Shown: positions 38,437-48,764 of the stretch, piece by piece
How the letters are laid out: every line of letters begins with the position of its first letter
How positions within the stretch are numbered: the stretch's first letter is position 1
From: Oscillatoriales cyanobacterium
Lineage (GTDB): Bacteria > Cyanobacteriota > Cyanobacteriia > CACIAM-69d
Reading direction: 5' to 3'
Assembly: GCA_004292515.1 (NCBI GenBank)
Contig: RDXB01000034.1
Span: 62,001 to 126,000 of the forward strand
Length of the DNA: 64,000 nucleotides
The notes under the pieces: model-generated
The model's input: the letters and a program-made list of their open reading frames with translations, nothing else
What the model was told of the DNA's origin: nothing
The model's database searches: none
Program-made: the position numbers and the translations under genes

Positions 38437-39414
38437 CTAGCCCAGCCGAATCGTTAGGCGCAAATAAACCGAAATCGCTTGGCCCGCCGTGGTCACGGCC
38501 GGGCTAAAGCGCAACTGAGCGATCTGGGATTGCAACCCCTGCTCGGCGGCCGCACTCAGCCCCGGCGTAAGGATGCCCGCAAAACCCACCGAACCATCGG
38601 CCATCACCGCCAGCTTCAGATCCACCGTGCGCCCAGCCCAGGATGCCAGCTCGGGGTAGCGATCGAGGTTCAAGCTCGGTGGAGCCGATTGCAATTCGGG
38701 CGATCGGCTCAAATCTCCCCCTTGGATCGCGTCCCCCCCATCCCCCGGCGGAATCAGCACCAACCCCACCACCGCAACCGCCAGCCCGCCACCACCAGGT
38801 CGTTGAGTCGAATTGCCGGAGCCAGAGCTAGGATCATTGGCAGGTGGCCGCCCCCCCGAATCGGGCCCCGGCCCACCGAGTGGTGGTGGCGGCGCAGTCA
38901 ACCCCGGCGTGCCGTAGTCGGGCGGCATATTCGGATCGATCGGGTCGGGATTGATAGGCTGATCCGGAAACGGGGCTGCATCGGTGGCTCCCCCGTCGAA
39001 GGGAACCGCCGGAGCCGGCCCACCGCCGGCCAATTGGCTCGGATCAAGTTGTCGAAGCTGCGGCAAGGGGCGCAAGGGCCCTTGCGGAACAGCAGCAGGG
39101 GGAGTCGGGGGAGTTGGGGGAGTCGGTGGGCGATCGGGCAAGATCCCGGTCGGTTGTCCCACAGGCTGCCCCGTCTGGCCCGTCTCTGCGGGCAACACCA
39201 CCCGCGTGATCGGCACGGGCACAGTCGCCCCGCCACTGCTGGCCCCAGCACCACCCAAGCCCACCAAAGCCACCACATGCAGCCCCAGCGCCGCCAACCC
39301 GCAAGACCACCAAAACCGCCGTGATCGCCCGGCCGCTTGGTAGTGCAAGGGCAAGCCCGCCGGGTAGGGCCGATGGACGGATGAACTGGGCAACATTGGC
39401 AAACGATCGGTCAT
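38437..39414 (-). CDS. TonB-like protein with Pro/Gly-rich linker
   Basis: C-terminal VDLKLAVMADGSVGFAGILTPGLSAAAEQGLQSQIAQLRFSPAVTTAGQAISVYLRLTIRLG; one N-terminal TM; Pro-rich middle. Confidence 0.75.
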   Translation of the reverse strand: MTDRLPMLPSSSVHRPYPAGLPLHYQAAGRSRRFWWSCGLAALGLHVVALVGLGGAGASSGGATVPVPITRVVLPAETGQTGQPVGQPTGILPDRPPTPPTPPTPPAAVPQGPLRPLPQLRQLDPSQLAGGGPAPAVPFDGGATDAAPFPDQPINPDPIDPNMPPDYGTPGLTAPPPPLGGPGPDSGGRPPANDPSSGSGNSTQRPGGGGLAVAVVGLVLIPPGDGGDAIQGGDLSRSPELQSAPPSLNLDRYPELASWAGRTVDLKLAVMADGSVGFAGILTPGLSAAAEQGLQSQIAQLRFSPAVTTAGQAISVYLRLTIRLG

Positions 39415-39633
39415 GGCTAGGGCCCCACTTTCCCAAAGGCGATCGAGGAGTCTTATGATCCAAGCTATCTCGATCCAAGCTATCTAAAAATCCAGTCAGG
39501 CGATCGCGATCTGGTTAGACCGAGATAGAACGGTTCGCCGTTACCCAAAGTGATCGCCCACCATTTAACCGGCCAGAGACCCGTCATTACAAACTGATTC
39601 ACCCAACTGCCATTACAACAGCCCCATTCCCCT

Positions 39634-40251
39634 ATGAGCGCCACCAGCACCGCCCCCCAACTGCAAACCGCCCTCGACTACTTCAAACAAAGCGCCGGCC
39701 AGTGGCAATCCCAGCGCGTCACCCATCACCTGGCCTTTCGACGGGCCGAAATTGGTGAATCGGCAATTCAAGTGGAAATGCTGGACGTGAGCGATCCGCG
39801 CGTGGCCGAAATTTGCCAGATGTATGACATCGACCCCGCGACGGCCGCTGGCGGGGCTTTGGTGACCTGGAAGAGCTTGATGGCCTGGGATGCTTCAGAA
39901 GAAGAGAACCACGAAGGCAAAACCGTGATGGTGATTGTGCCCGATGGCGATGACGATCGCCGGGGTAAGCTGCTACGCGAACGGGGCTATGCAGAAACGG
40001 CTCCCGTGGCGGGCGAGTATCACCTCGATGACGAAGGCGGCATGGTGCTGACCACCGAATACGAAACCATGAGTTCCGTGGAGCGGTTTTGGTTCCCCAA
40101 TCCCCATTTGCGGATGCGAACCAGCGTGCTGAAGCGGTTTGGCGGCTTCAACACGGCCACCTTCTGCACGGAAGTGCGCGCTGGCCACGACCAGGAAGCC
40201 GTGGCCACCACCGGGGCGATCGAACCGGTGATGTCCGTTCTGGGCTGGTAG
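39634..40251 (+). CDS. CpcS/CpeS-family phycobiliprotein lyase (CpcS-I-like)
   Basis: FKQSAGQWQSQRVTHHLAFRRAEIGESAIQVEML...VERFWFPNPHLRMRTSVLKRFGGFNTATFCTEVR. Confidence 0.85.
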   Translation: MSATSTAPQLQTALDYFKQSAGQWQSQRVTHHLAFRRAEIGESAIQVEMLDVSDPRVAEICQMYDIDPATAAGGALVTWKSLMAWDASEEENHEGKTVMVIVPDGDDDRRGKLLRERGYAETAPVAGEYHLDDEGGMVLTTEYETMSSVERFWFPNPHLRMRTSVLKRFGGFNTATFCTEVRAGHDQEAVATTGAIEPVMSVLGW

Positions 40252-40349
40252 GTTTCTGGGCTAGTAGGCTTCTGGGCTAGTAGGTTTCTGGGCTGGCAGG
40301 TTTCTGGGCTAGTAGGTTTCTGGGCTGGCAGGTTTCTGGGCTGGTAGGT
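40238..40349. repeat. 16-bp tandem repeat x7 spanning the lyase stop codon
   Basis: ttctgggctRgYaggY x7; first copy contains the TAG stop (40249-40251). Confidence 0.95.
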
Positions 40350-40835
40350 TGGCTGAAATGTAGGTTGGCTAAAAGTATTGGTTGGCTGGCGATCGACAAT
40401 CTTGACCATGCAACTTTGACAACCTTCGCAATATCGGCTAGTTGCCCGCCGATCGCCCCGTCATCCTGACCGCAATTAGAGTCGGTTCGTGAAGATGCAC
40501 CAGCGACGTGAAACGCTTTGGTACAATTTGCGATAGCTCGCAATGCTTTGAGACAGTGGAGTACCCTGTTGCTTCCACTGGACTGGCGATCGCCGCCCAT
40601 GGCGTGCAGCGCCGACCAACCAGAGCCGAAACGTGCATTCTGAAGGATGCATGTCAAGCTTTATTAAGCGCCTTTCAGGAAACGCGATCGCCCTCGCACC
40701 AATCTCGTAACCTGAAAAATGGCAAATTCGGCAACGTGGGTTCTCCAACCCACCGCCACCCAATGTGCCTTTAACAAGCGCACGTTAACAAAGCCCGTGA
40801 CTTTTTGAGACTACCGAGACTACGGAGATTCTGAC

Positions 40836-41597
40836 GTGGCTATTCCTGTATTGAACTTTGCCCCTTCTTCGCAAAACCAACGTGTGGCTGGTTACGAAGT
40901 GGGCAGCGAAGAGCAACCGAAAATTTACGCAATCGAAAACGTCTTCTCTGGCGGTGATATTGACGAGCTGATCTGGGCGGCTTACCGTCAGGTCTTCAGC
41001 GAGCACCAAAACATCGCCAACAATCGCCAAACCTTCCTGGAATCGCAACTGCGCTACGGCCAAATCACCGTCAAGGATTTCATCCGAGGCTTGGCTACGT
41101 CCGATAGCTTCCGTCGCTTGAACCTGGAAACCAACAGCAACTATCGCTTCGTGGAAATCTGCGTGCAGCGGATTTTGGGTCGCGACGTGTACAGCGATCG
41201 CGAAAAGATTGCTTGGTCGATTCTGCTGCCCACCAAGGGTCTGCAAGGCTTCATCGACGCACTGGTGGACAGCGATGAGTATGCCAACAGCTTTGGTGAC
41301 AACACGGTTCCCTACCAAAAGCGCCGGATCCTGCCCCAGCGCACCCAAGGTGAGACTCCTTTCAACCTGAAGACTCCTCGCTACGAGTCCTACCACCGCA
41401 GCCAACTGGGCTTCCCCCAAACCATTTGGCAGAACTCCGTGCGCCGCTTTACCCCTCAAGAGCAAAAAGCTGGTGCTGGCAACCCCGCTGGTTTCCTGGG
41501 CATGGCGCGCTCGGTCACGCCTTCGTTGCCCGTTACGCCTCGCACGCCGCTGGCCAACATCAACATCGCGACCGCTGTGCCTTACCGCAAGCGCTAA
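40836..41597 (+). CDS. cpcG: Phycobilisome rod-core linker polypeptide CpcG
   Basis: [58 protein letters not shown]...[12 protein letters not shown]. Confidence 0.96.
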   Translation: MAIPVLNFAPSSQNQRVAGYEVGSEEQPKIYAIENVFSGGDIDELIWAAYRQVFSEHQNIANNRQTFLESQLRYGQITVKDFIRGLATSDSFRRLNLETNSNYRFVEICVQRILGRDVYSDREKIAWSILLPTKGLQGFIDALVDSDEYANSFGDNTVPYQKRRILPQRTQGETPFNLKTPRYESYHRSQLGFPQTIWQNSVRRFTPQEQKAGAGNPAGFLGMARSVTPSLPVTPRTPLANINIATAVPYRKR

Positions 41598-41673
41598 ATC
41601 GGTTGTTGATCGGGGCGACCGCCGCCTGAATGTCCTGAATGGTCACTCGGTTGCGATCCATCATCAATAAATG

Positions 41674-41715
41674 AATGGAGGACTGGAATTATTTCCAATC
41701 CTCCATTTTTGTTTG
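41674..41715 (+). terminator. Intrinsic terminator downstream of cpcG
   Basis: AATGGAGGActGGAA-ttat-TTCCAatCCTCCATT followed by TTTGTTTGG. Confidence 0.8.
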
Positions 41716-41828
41716 GTTTGAGCTGACCTGGGTTTCAGGTCATTGGTCATTGTGGGGGCAGTTTGCCCATCCGTAGTAGCACGGCTGCCTTAATTCATTG
41801 GGTCAAAGCTACGAAGCCAGTCGCCGTA

Positions 41829-41849
41829 ACAAGGGGCTTAAGCCCCTTG
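41829..41849. repeat. Palindrome core of the interspersed repeat family
   Basis: ACAAGGGGCTTAAGCCCCTTG. Confidence 0.75.
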
Positions 41850-42019
41850 CTGCCTGACGATCAGGTAACGGCAACAGTCATTTGAATTGACCTGGCAAAA
41901 TAAGCTCGCCGCACTAGTAGGGCGGTGATCGCGACCGATCGGACTCGTTGGGTTCCCGGCCGGTCAGATGCTTGCGCTATGGATGTGATGAGCGATCGCT
42001 CCGGCAACTAGGCGACGGG

Positions 42020-43720
42020 TTACATCCCGAAGCCACCCATGCCCATGCCGCCCATGCCCATGCCGCCCATACCCATGCCGCCCATACCACCCATGCCGCC
42101 CATGGGGTCGCCACCGCCAGCGGGTGCGGCGGCCTTGGGTTCGGGCTTATCCACCACGAGGGCTTCGGTGGTCAAGACCAACCCGGCGATCGAGGCCGCA
42201 TTTTGCAGGGCAATTCGCAGCACCTTCGCCGGGTCGATGATTCCCGAAGCTGCCGTGTCTTCATAGTTGCCGGTAATGGCGTTGAAGCCGATGTTGCCAC
42301 CGCGATCGAGCACCTTTTGCACCACCACGGAGCCTTCATAGCCAGCGTTGTCGGCAATTTGCCGCAGGGGAGCCGTGAGCGCGCGGGCAATGATTTCTGC
42401 GCCGATCGCCTCTTCGCCCACCAGGGAGGTCTTAAATTCGCTGGCTAGACGCGAGAGTTGCATCAAGGTCGAACCACCACCGGGAACCACCCCTTCGGCG
42501 ATCGCTGCTTTGGTCGCATTCACCGCATCTTCGATCCGTAACTTGCGTTCCTTCAGTTCGGTTTCGGTGGCTGCACCCACCTTGATCGAAGCCACACCAC
42601 CAATCAAGCGCGCAATTCGCTCTTGCAGCTTCTCGGTGTCGTAGTCGCTGTCGGTGGTGGCCAACTCTGCGCGCAGTTTCTCAACGCGGGCCGCGATACC
42701 AGCCTTGTCGGCATGATCACCCGCCACGATCGTGGTCGCATCCTTGGTAATCTTCACCTTCCGCGCCAGACCCAGCACGGTTTCATCGCAGGATTCCAGC
42801 TTGGTGCCGGTTTCTTCGCTGACGACCTGTGCGCCCACCACCAAGCCAATGTCTTCCAACATAAACTTGCGGCGCTCACCAAAGCCGGGAGCCTTGACCG
42901 CAACGACATTGAGCACGCCGCGCAGCTTGTTGATCACCAAGGTCGAGAGGGCATCGCCTTCGATGTCTTGGGCCACGATCAGCAGCGATCGCCCAGCGCG
43001 CACGGCCCCTTCCAGGATGCCCACGATGTCGGCGATGTTGTTGATTTTGCCGTCGGTCAGCAGCACGGCGGCATTATCCAACTCCGCAATCATCCGTTCG
43101 CTGTCGGTGACGAAGTAGGGCGAGGTGTAGCCGCGATCGAACTGCATCCCTTCCACCACATCCATTTCGGTGGTCAAGGACTTCGATTCCTCCACGGTGA
43201 TCACGCCGTTTTGGGTGACGCGCTCAAAGGCCTCGGCGATCGTGTTGCCAATTTCTTGGTCACCCCCGGCAGCTACGGCAGCAATTTGGGCGATCGCCTG
43301 GTTATTGCTAATGGGCTGGGCCAGGGTGTCGATTTCCGCCATCAGCCGGGCCACGGTCTTGTCAATGCCGCGCCGCAGGGCAATGGGGTTCACACCCGAG
43401 GTGACAATCTTCATCCCCTCGCACACCATGGCCTGGGCCAGCACCGTTGCGGTGGTGGTTCCGTCGCCTGCTATATCTTTGGTTTTGATGGCGACTTCAC
43501 GCACCAAGCGCGCGCCAGCATTTTCGAGGGGATCTGACAGCTCAATTTCCTTGGCGATCGTGATGCCATCATTCACGATGGTGGGCGTGCCAAATTTCTT
43601 TTCCAGCAGGACGTTGCGACCCTTGGGGCCTAGCGTGACGCGCACGGCATCAGCCAGGGCATTCACGCCATTTTCGAGGGCGCGGCGCGATTCGTCGCTA
43701 AAGGAGACGATCTTAACCAT
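42020..43720 (-). CDS. groL: 60 kDa chaperonin (GroEL2-type, no adjacent groES)
   Basis: [64 protein letters not shown]-rich C-terminus. Confidence 0.97.
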   Translation of the reverse strand: MVKIVSFSDESRRALENGVNALADAVRVTLGPKGRNVLLEKKFGTPTIVNDGITIAKEIELSDPLENAGARLVREVAIKTKDIAGDGTTTATVLAQAMVCEGMKIVTSGVNPIALRRGIDKTVARLMAEIDTLAQPISNNQAIAQIAAVAAGGDQEIGNTIAEAFERVTQNGVITVEESKSLTTEMDVVEGMQFDRGYTSPYFVTDSERMIAELDNAAVLLTDGKINNIADIVGILEGAVRAGRSLLIVAQDIEGDALSTLVINKLRGVLNVVAVKAPGFGERRKFMLEDIGLVVGAQVVSEETGTKLESCDETVLGLARKVKITKDATTIVAGDHADKAGIAARVEKLRAELATTDSDYDTEKLQERIARLIGGVASIKVGAATETELKERKLRIEDAVNATKAAIAEGVVPGGGSTLMQLSRLASEFKTSLVGEEAIGAEIIARALTAPLRQIADNAGYEGSVVVQKVLDRGGNIGFNAITGNYEDTAASGIIDPAKVLRIALQNAASIAGLVLTTEALVVDKPEPKAAAPAGGGDPMGGMGGMGGMGMGGMGMGGMGMGGFGM

Positions 43721-43782
43721 AGGGGTGTGGGGATTCGTTATGCGCGATCGGACAATGCTTCACCCCAAGACTTTAGGCAAAT

Positions 43783-43809
43783 TTGGCACTCACGGGAAGG
43801 GAGTGCTAA
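43783..43809 (-). promoter_or_regulatory. CIRCE element (HrcA operator) upstream of groL
   Basis: TTGGCACTC-acgggaagg-GAGTGCTAA; 8/9 matching left arm, perfect right arm, N9 spacer. Confidence 0.93.
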
Positions 43810-43972
43810 CCGAACCTGCGATCGTTCCTTTGGGCGGGTCGGGCGGTGTCAAGCGGCGGCCCTTAACCAAACTTAGGAAACGCGGGGAGGGGAAACCCTT
43901 GACGAAAAGCACTGATCAACAGTCTGTTTGTTACAAGGGTCTGTTTGTTACAAGGCTTGATCACAAACGGCT

Positions 43973-44590
43973 ATGAAAATTGCTCAATATCACGACGTGC
44001 ATCACCGGATGCGATCGGGGGACGTGATTGCCTTTGCGGCCCGGGATATCTTGTCGCAGATGGTGCGCTGGGGAACCCAGTCTACGGTGTCCCACGTGGG
44101 GGTAGTGGCGATCGACTCGGCGGCCGGCGTGATTGAAATTGTGGAATCCCATCCCTTGTCCTTTGACAAAGACAGCGGCAAATTCAAAATGGGGGTGCAG
44201 CGCAATCGGCTCTTGAGTTTGATTGAAGGCTTCCAGGGACAAATTTGGTGGCTGCCCCTGAGCGATCGCCACCACCAAACCCTTGATCAGCAATTGCTAG
44301 CAGACTTTCTGCAAGCCAATCAGGAGCGGGAATACGACTTTTCCCAAGCCCTGCTGTCGGGGCTGGATATTTTGGATGATGTGGGTTTAACCCATACCGA
44401 GCACGATCGCTCTAGCTTTTTTTGCTCTGAGCTGGTGGCGAGCGCCTTGCAGGAAGTGGGGATTTTAGGGGAAGTCAACCCCTCAGAAATCACCCCGATC
44501 GACCTTTGCCGCTTCTCGATCTACCACGATGAGTACTATTTGCTAACTGGAGAGGCTGTCGAAATTCCGGGCTACAACTCCGTTGATTAA
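43973..44590 (+). CDS. YiiX/NlpC-P60-like (permuted papain fold) hydrolase
   Basis: RSGDVIAFAARDILSQMVRWGTQSTVSHVGVVAID...REYDFSQALLSGLD...SSFFCSELVASALQEVG. Confidence 0.75.
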   Translation: MKIAQYHDVHHRMRSGDVIAFAARDILSQMVRWGTQSTVSHVGVVAIDSAAGVIEIVESHPLSFDKDSGKFKMGVQRNRLLSLIEGFQGQIWWLPLSDRHHQTLDQQLLADFLQANQEREYDFSQALLSGLDILDDVGLTHTEHDRSSFFCSELVASALQEVGILGEVNPSEITPIDLCRFSIYHDEYYLLTGEAVEIPGYNSVD

Positions 44591-44630
44591 CCCAACCCTG
44601 CACGCCGGAGCGGGACGGGGGCGATCGCTC

Positions 44631-45221
44631 CTAGGGTGCGCTTTGCCATTCGGGCGACAGGGCACGGAAGTTAAAAAAGTCCACCCGGGGATGGCAGCGA
44701 ATGCAGGTGTTGAGGCTAACGGGATCGGGCAGCTTGACGCGCGGGTGGAGGGCTTTGAAGATGCGCGATCGCCCCAATCGGTAAGCCGCCTGTTCGCCTG
44801 CGTCGAGAGGGCGAGAATATTCCTTCAGATAGCCCCAAATGATTTGCAAGTTGGGGTCTGGGGGCGGGGCGATCGTCGTGCCGTAGTGGGCGGAGTCGCG
44901 AATCAACGTGCGCCACACCTGGGACGACAACAGGCCCGGCGGCACACCCAGGTGGCAACTGGCGCAGTTTTCCAAGTAGAGTTCGCGGCCCAAATAAAAC
45001 TCGGGGGCTACTCGATCGATCTCGCCGTTGGGATCGATCAAGGTGGATCGATCTACTGGGGTAACTTGGGCAATCTGGGTTGCCTGAGCCATAGACCCCG
45101 GCGCGATCGCCCTGGCCAAGCCGGCTCCGGTGGCGATCGTGATCAGCAAGATGCACAGCCCGCCCCAGATCCAAGACGATCGACCCGATCGCCGCTGATG
45201 TCTCCCGTTGGTTTCAGTCAT
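44631..45221 (-). CDS. Diheme cytochrome c
   Basis: One TM; CASCH and CIRCH (two CxxCH motifs). Confidence 0.88.
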   Translation of the reverse strand: MTETNGRHQRRSGRSSWIWGGLCILLITIATGAGLARAIAPGSMAQATQIAQVTPVDRSTLIDPNGEIDRVAPEFYLGRELYLENCASCHLGVPPGLLSSQVWRTLIRDSAHYGTTIAPPPDPNLQIIWGYLKEYSRPLDAGEQAAYRLGRSRIFKALHPRVKLPDPVSLNTCIRCHPRVDFFNFRALSPEWQSAP

Positions 45222-45453
45222 GCCACCGTTTAGCCTGTTGATTAACCCTGAACCATTTGCCGATGATTGACCTGCTTGTTGCCGCTTGTTGTTGATTACT
45301 GTTGCTGATTGAATTCTTGTCGATGAGGTTCTGGTCGATTGGACTTGATTTGAGTTTACGACGCTCCGGCCGGGATCACCGGACAGGGCGATCGCCCTGT
45401 CCGGTTTTGATCGGGCAGTCGATCAATCGATCAACCGTCAATCGATCAACCGT

Positions 45454-46407
45454 CTAGGAGGCCGTGGGTCGGTCGATCGGCACAGTTTGCAGTAGGCGCT
45501 CAATCGCCAACCGGGCATTTTTGCCCCCAGCCGGAATCAATCGATGTGACAGCACTGCCGGGGCCAACTGCTTCACGTCATCCGGCAACACATAATCGCG
45601 GCTGTCCAAAAAGGCCAGGGCCTGCACCGATCGCAACATGGCCACCGCCCCGCGCGGACTCACCCCCAACGTAATTTCGTCATCATTGCGAGTCGATCGC
45701 ACCAGTCGCAAAATATAGTCCTGCACCGCCGCCGACACCTGAACCTGGCGGCAGGCCCGTTGGAGCTGGCGCACCGATTCGAGAGAAATACAAGGCTGCA
45801 AATCATCAGCGATCGTCCCGGCTTGGTGGCGCTGCAACATGTGCAACTCTTCTTCCTCAGAGGGATAGCCCAGGGAAAACGACAGGGCAAAGCGATCCAT
45901 TTGGGCTTCCGGTAGCGGAAACGTGCCTTGATATTCGATCGGGTTTTGGGTCGCGATCGCAAAGAACGGCTCCGGCACCGGCCGCGAAATCCCATCCAGG
46001 GTCACTTGTCGCTCTTCCATCACCTCCAGCAGGGCCGCTTGAGTGCGGGGCGTGGCCCGGTTAATTTCATCCGCCAGCAGCACGTTGCCAAAAGCCGGCC
46101 CCGGCACAAACTCAAAACGCCCCTGTTGAGGGTTCCAAATATTCGTTCCGGTCACATCCCCTGGCAACAAATCCGGCGTGCATTGCAGTCGCTGAAACTT
46201 GCCGTCGATCGATCGCGCCAAGGACTTAGCCAGCAAGGTTTTGCCCACACCCGGCACATCCTCAAGCAAGGCATGGCCCCCACCCAGCAGCGCCACCAAC
46301 ACCAGTCGAATTGCGTCGTCCTTGCCAACAATGGCCCGGTGCAAGTTGTCTTGCAAGGCCTGTAATTCTTGCTTATACCGCTCTAGGGTTGGTGCAGATT
46401 CGCCCAT
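45454..46407 (-). CDS. MoxR family AAA ATPase
   Basis: GKDDAIRLVLVALLGGGHALLEDVPGVGKTLLAKSLARSI...FVPGPAFGNVLLADEINRATPRTQAALLEVMEE. Confidence 0.96.
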   Translation of the reverse strand: MGESAPTLERYKQELQALQDNLHRAIVGKDDAIRLVLVALLGGGHALLEDVPGVGKTLLAKSLARSIDGKFQRLQCTPDLLPGDVTGTNIWNPQQGRFEFVPGPAFGNVLLADEINRATPRTQAALLEVMEERQVTLDGISRPVPEPFFAIATQNPIEYQGTFPLPEAQMDRFALSFSLGYPSEEEELHMLQRHQAGTIADDLQPCISLESVRQLQRACRQVQVSAAVQDYILRLVRSTRNDDEITLGVSPRGAVAMLRSVQALAFLDSRDYVLPDDVKQLAPAVLSHRLIPAGGKNARLAIERLLQTVPIDRPTAS

Positions 46408-46586
46408 CGTCTTGCTCTGTTTTGTGGAGATTGGTGGAGATTGGTGGAGATGGTTTTCGGGAAAATGACTTGCGGGAGGATAGTTTTCGGAAAGATGATT
46501 TCGGGGAGGCGGGCCACGGCATGGTGGCCAATATTATGGGCCAAAGTCCTGCAAGAGCCAGCAACTCTGTACCGGCAATCTCCACC

Positions 46587-47525
46587 TTAAGCGGTTGTCC
46601 TCGTGACGGCGGGCAACCCATCGCGGGCGATCGCACAGTCTCGCGCAATTTGGGTTTGCAGCTCCGTCAGGGAGCCAAACCGTTGCTCACCCCGCAAAAA
46701 GTGGAACAGTTCGATCGTCAGCGCCTGCCCATACAAATCGCCTGACCAATCAAAGAGGTGGACTTCAACGGCAATGCGCCCCGAGCCATCCACCGTGGGG
46801 CGCTGACCAATATTGGCAATGCCGGCCACCACCGTGCCGTCTTCGAGTTGCGATCGCACTGCATAGACCCCCCAGCGTGGCAGCAGCTTTTCGGGAGCCA
46901 CCGCCAAGTTGGCCGTTGGGAAACCCAGGGTACGAGCCAACTGCTGCCCCGATTCCACCCGCCCCGCGATCGCATAGGGCCGCCCCAACAGTTCATTGGC
47001 CGTGACCAAATCCCCCGCAGTCAGAGCCGATCGAATGCGGGAACTGCTGATCCGCCCTTCCACATCCAGCACCAAAGGCACGATCGTCACCGGCACGCCA
47101 AAGCTAGCCGCCACATCCCGCAATCGTTCGGCCGATCCCGATCGCCCCTTACCAAAGTGAAAATCAGCCCCCACCGCGATCGCCCGGGCCTGCAAACGTT
47201 CAATCAAAATTTGCTCAGTAAAGGCATCAGGGGTCAGATCCGCCAAGGCTTGGTCAAACGGCAACACCACAAACTGCTCGACCCCCAACTGGCCCAGCAC
47301 TTGGGCCTTCTCCTCGATCGGGGTCAGCAGCGGGTGCGATCGTCCCGTAAAAAACGCCTTGGGGTGCGGCCAAAACGACACCACCGTTGAGCGGAAATCC
47401 CCGCCCGGCTCATGCAAAATCGGAGCAACCACGCGCTGATGGCCCCGATGGACACCATCAAAATTCCCTAGTGCCACCGTAGTTGGTGACAGAACCGCAT
47501 CCAATGCAGATGTGACCCAGACCAA
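46587..47525 (-). CDS. ribF: Bifunctional riboflavin kinase/FAD synthetase
   Basis: VALGNFDGVHRGHQRVV...EGRISSSRIRSALTAGDLVTANELLGRPYAIAGRVESGQQLARTLGFPTANL. Confidence 0.95.
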   Translation of the reverse strand: MVWVTSALDAVLSPTTVALGNFDGVHRGHQRVVAPILHEPGGDFRSTVVSFWPHPKAFFTGRSHPLLTPIEEKAQVLGQLGVEQFVVLPFDQALADLTPDAFTEQILIERLQARAIAVGADFHFGKGRSGSAERLRDVAASFGVPVTIVPLVLDVEGRISSSRIRSALTAGDLVTANELLGRPYAIAGRVESGQQLARTLGFPTANLAVAPEKLLPRWGVYAVRSQLEDGTVVAGIANIGQRPTVDGSGRIAVEVHLFDWSGDLYGQALTIELFHFLRGEQRFGSLTELQTQIARDCAIARDGLPAVTRTTA

Positions 47526-47769
47526 TAGAACTTTCTAAGCTCCCCGAACGACAACTGAACCGATCGGCTGCGATCGCCAGTGCACCAAATCCTACCCCCT
47601 GATCACCCACCCGTGGACTGCGACCTGGATCTTTCCACAATCTGAACTGTGGCGATCCCGCGATCGATCAGTGACCGATGGGCGATCTACTATCAACTCA
47701 TCAATGAGCCATGGGCAGATCGGTTAGCGATCAATGGTTGAGCCATCCATGGGCGATCGACAATTCAGT

Positions 47770-47825
47770 GATCAATACAGCGACGATCAATATAGCGACG
47801 ATCAACCGTAGCGACGATCAACAAC
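47770..47825. repeat. 15/16-bp tandem repeat x3+
   Basis: gatcaatacagcgac / gatcaatatagcgac / gatcaaccgtagcgac / gatcaac. Confidence 0.8.
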
Positions 47826-47873
47826 AGGCATGAACCTACATGGCCTATTTCTGCTCAGCAACGACCCGCCGGG

Positions 47874-48764
47874 TTATACATCCTGATCGGACAGATCTAC
47901 CAAGTCCAGTGTCATCCCTTCCATCGCCATCAATGCCTTCGGGAACACCGCCGCCGCTTGCTGGCCCACCTCGTCCAAAAACGCATCGGTGTGCAGGGGG
48001 TCGTGGTGAAAAATGACCAGACGGCCGACCTCTGCCGCAACTGCTACCTTAATCGCCTCTTGCCAAGTGGAATGGCCCCAGCCCACCTTGCTGGTTTTGG
48101 GGGAATGATATTCCTCATCGGTATAGGTGGCATCGTAAATCAGCACATCAGCCTTGTGAGCCAAGTTCAACACATTCTCGTCCAGGCGATCGGCAAAGTG
48201 CTCCGTATCCGTCACGTAGGCCGCCGCATGACCTTGCCAGCTCACGCGATAGCCCACCGCATCACCGGGGTGATTGAGCGGCGCACTTTCAATCTGCACA
48301 TCCCCCAGTTGCACCGTTTCGCCCATTTGCAGATCGTAAAACTCAAGATCCGCCCCCATCACCTGTAGCGGCACGGGAAAGTTGGGATGCAACATCTGGT
48401 CGTTCAGCCGCTGTTTAATCGTTGCGCCATCGGGGGAAGGTGCGCCGTAGAGATGGAAACGATTGCCCCGAATGAAGGCTGGCACGAAAAACGGGAACCC
48501 CTGGATGTGATCCCAGTGGCTGTGCGTAAAGAACATGTGGGCTTCAAAGGGCATTGGCTCGGCCAACATCGACTGCCCCAGCACCCGCAGCCCTGTGCCA
48601 CCGTCAAAGATCAGCCGCCGATCGCCCACGCGCATCTCAACGCAGGGCGTGTTGCCGCCGTATTTAACCGTCCCTGGGCCAGGACAGGGAATACTGCCAC
48701 GAACACCCCAAAAACGGATCTGGAACTGTCTGTTCAGACTGGACATGGGTAGCGGATAGGCCAA
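47874..48764 (-). CDS. MBL-fold metallo-hydrolase
   Basis: RFWGVRGSIPCPGPGTVKYGGNTPCVEMRVGDRRLIFDGGTGLRVLG...FFTHSHWDHIQGFPFF. Confidence 0.9.
   Translation of the reverse strand: MAYPLPMSSLNRQFQIRFWGVRGSIPCPGPGTVKYGGNTPCVEMRVGDRRLIFDGGTGLRVLGQSMLAEPMPFEAHMFFTHSHWDHIQGFPFFVPAFIRGNRFHLYGAPSPDGATIKQRLNDQMLHPNFPVPLQVMGADLEFYDLQMGETVQLGDVQIESAPLNHPGDAVGYRVSWQGHAAAYVTDTEHFADRLDENVLNLAHKADVLIYDATYTDEEYHSPKTSKVGWGHSTWQEAIKVAVAAEVGRLVIFHHDPLHTDAFLDEVGQQAAAVFPKALMAMEGMTLDLVDLSDQDV

Noticed and set aside
42623-43537. 304-aa plus-strand ORF opposite groL
   Set aside because: His/Gly-rich antisense frame of an unambiguous GroEL gene.
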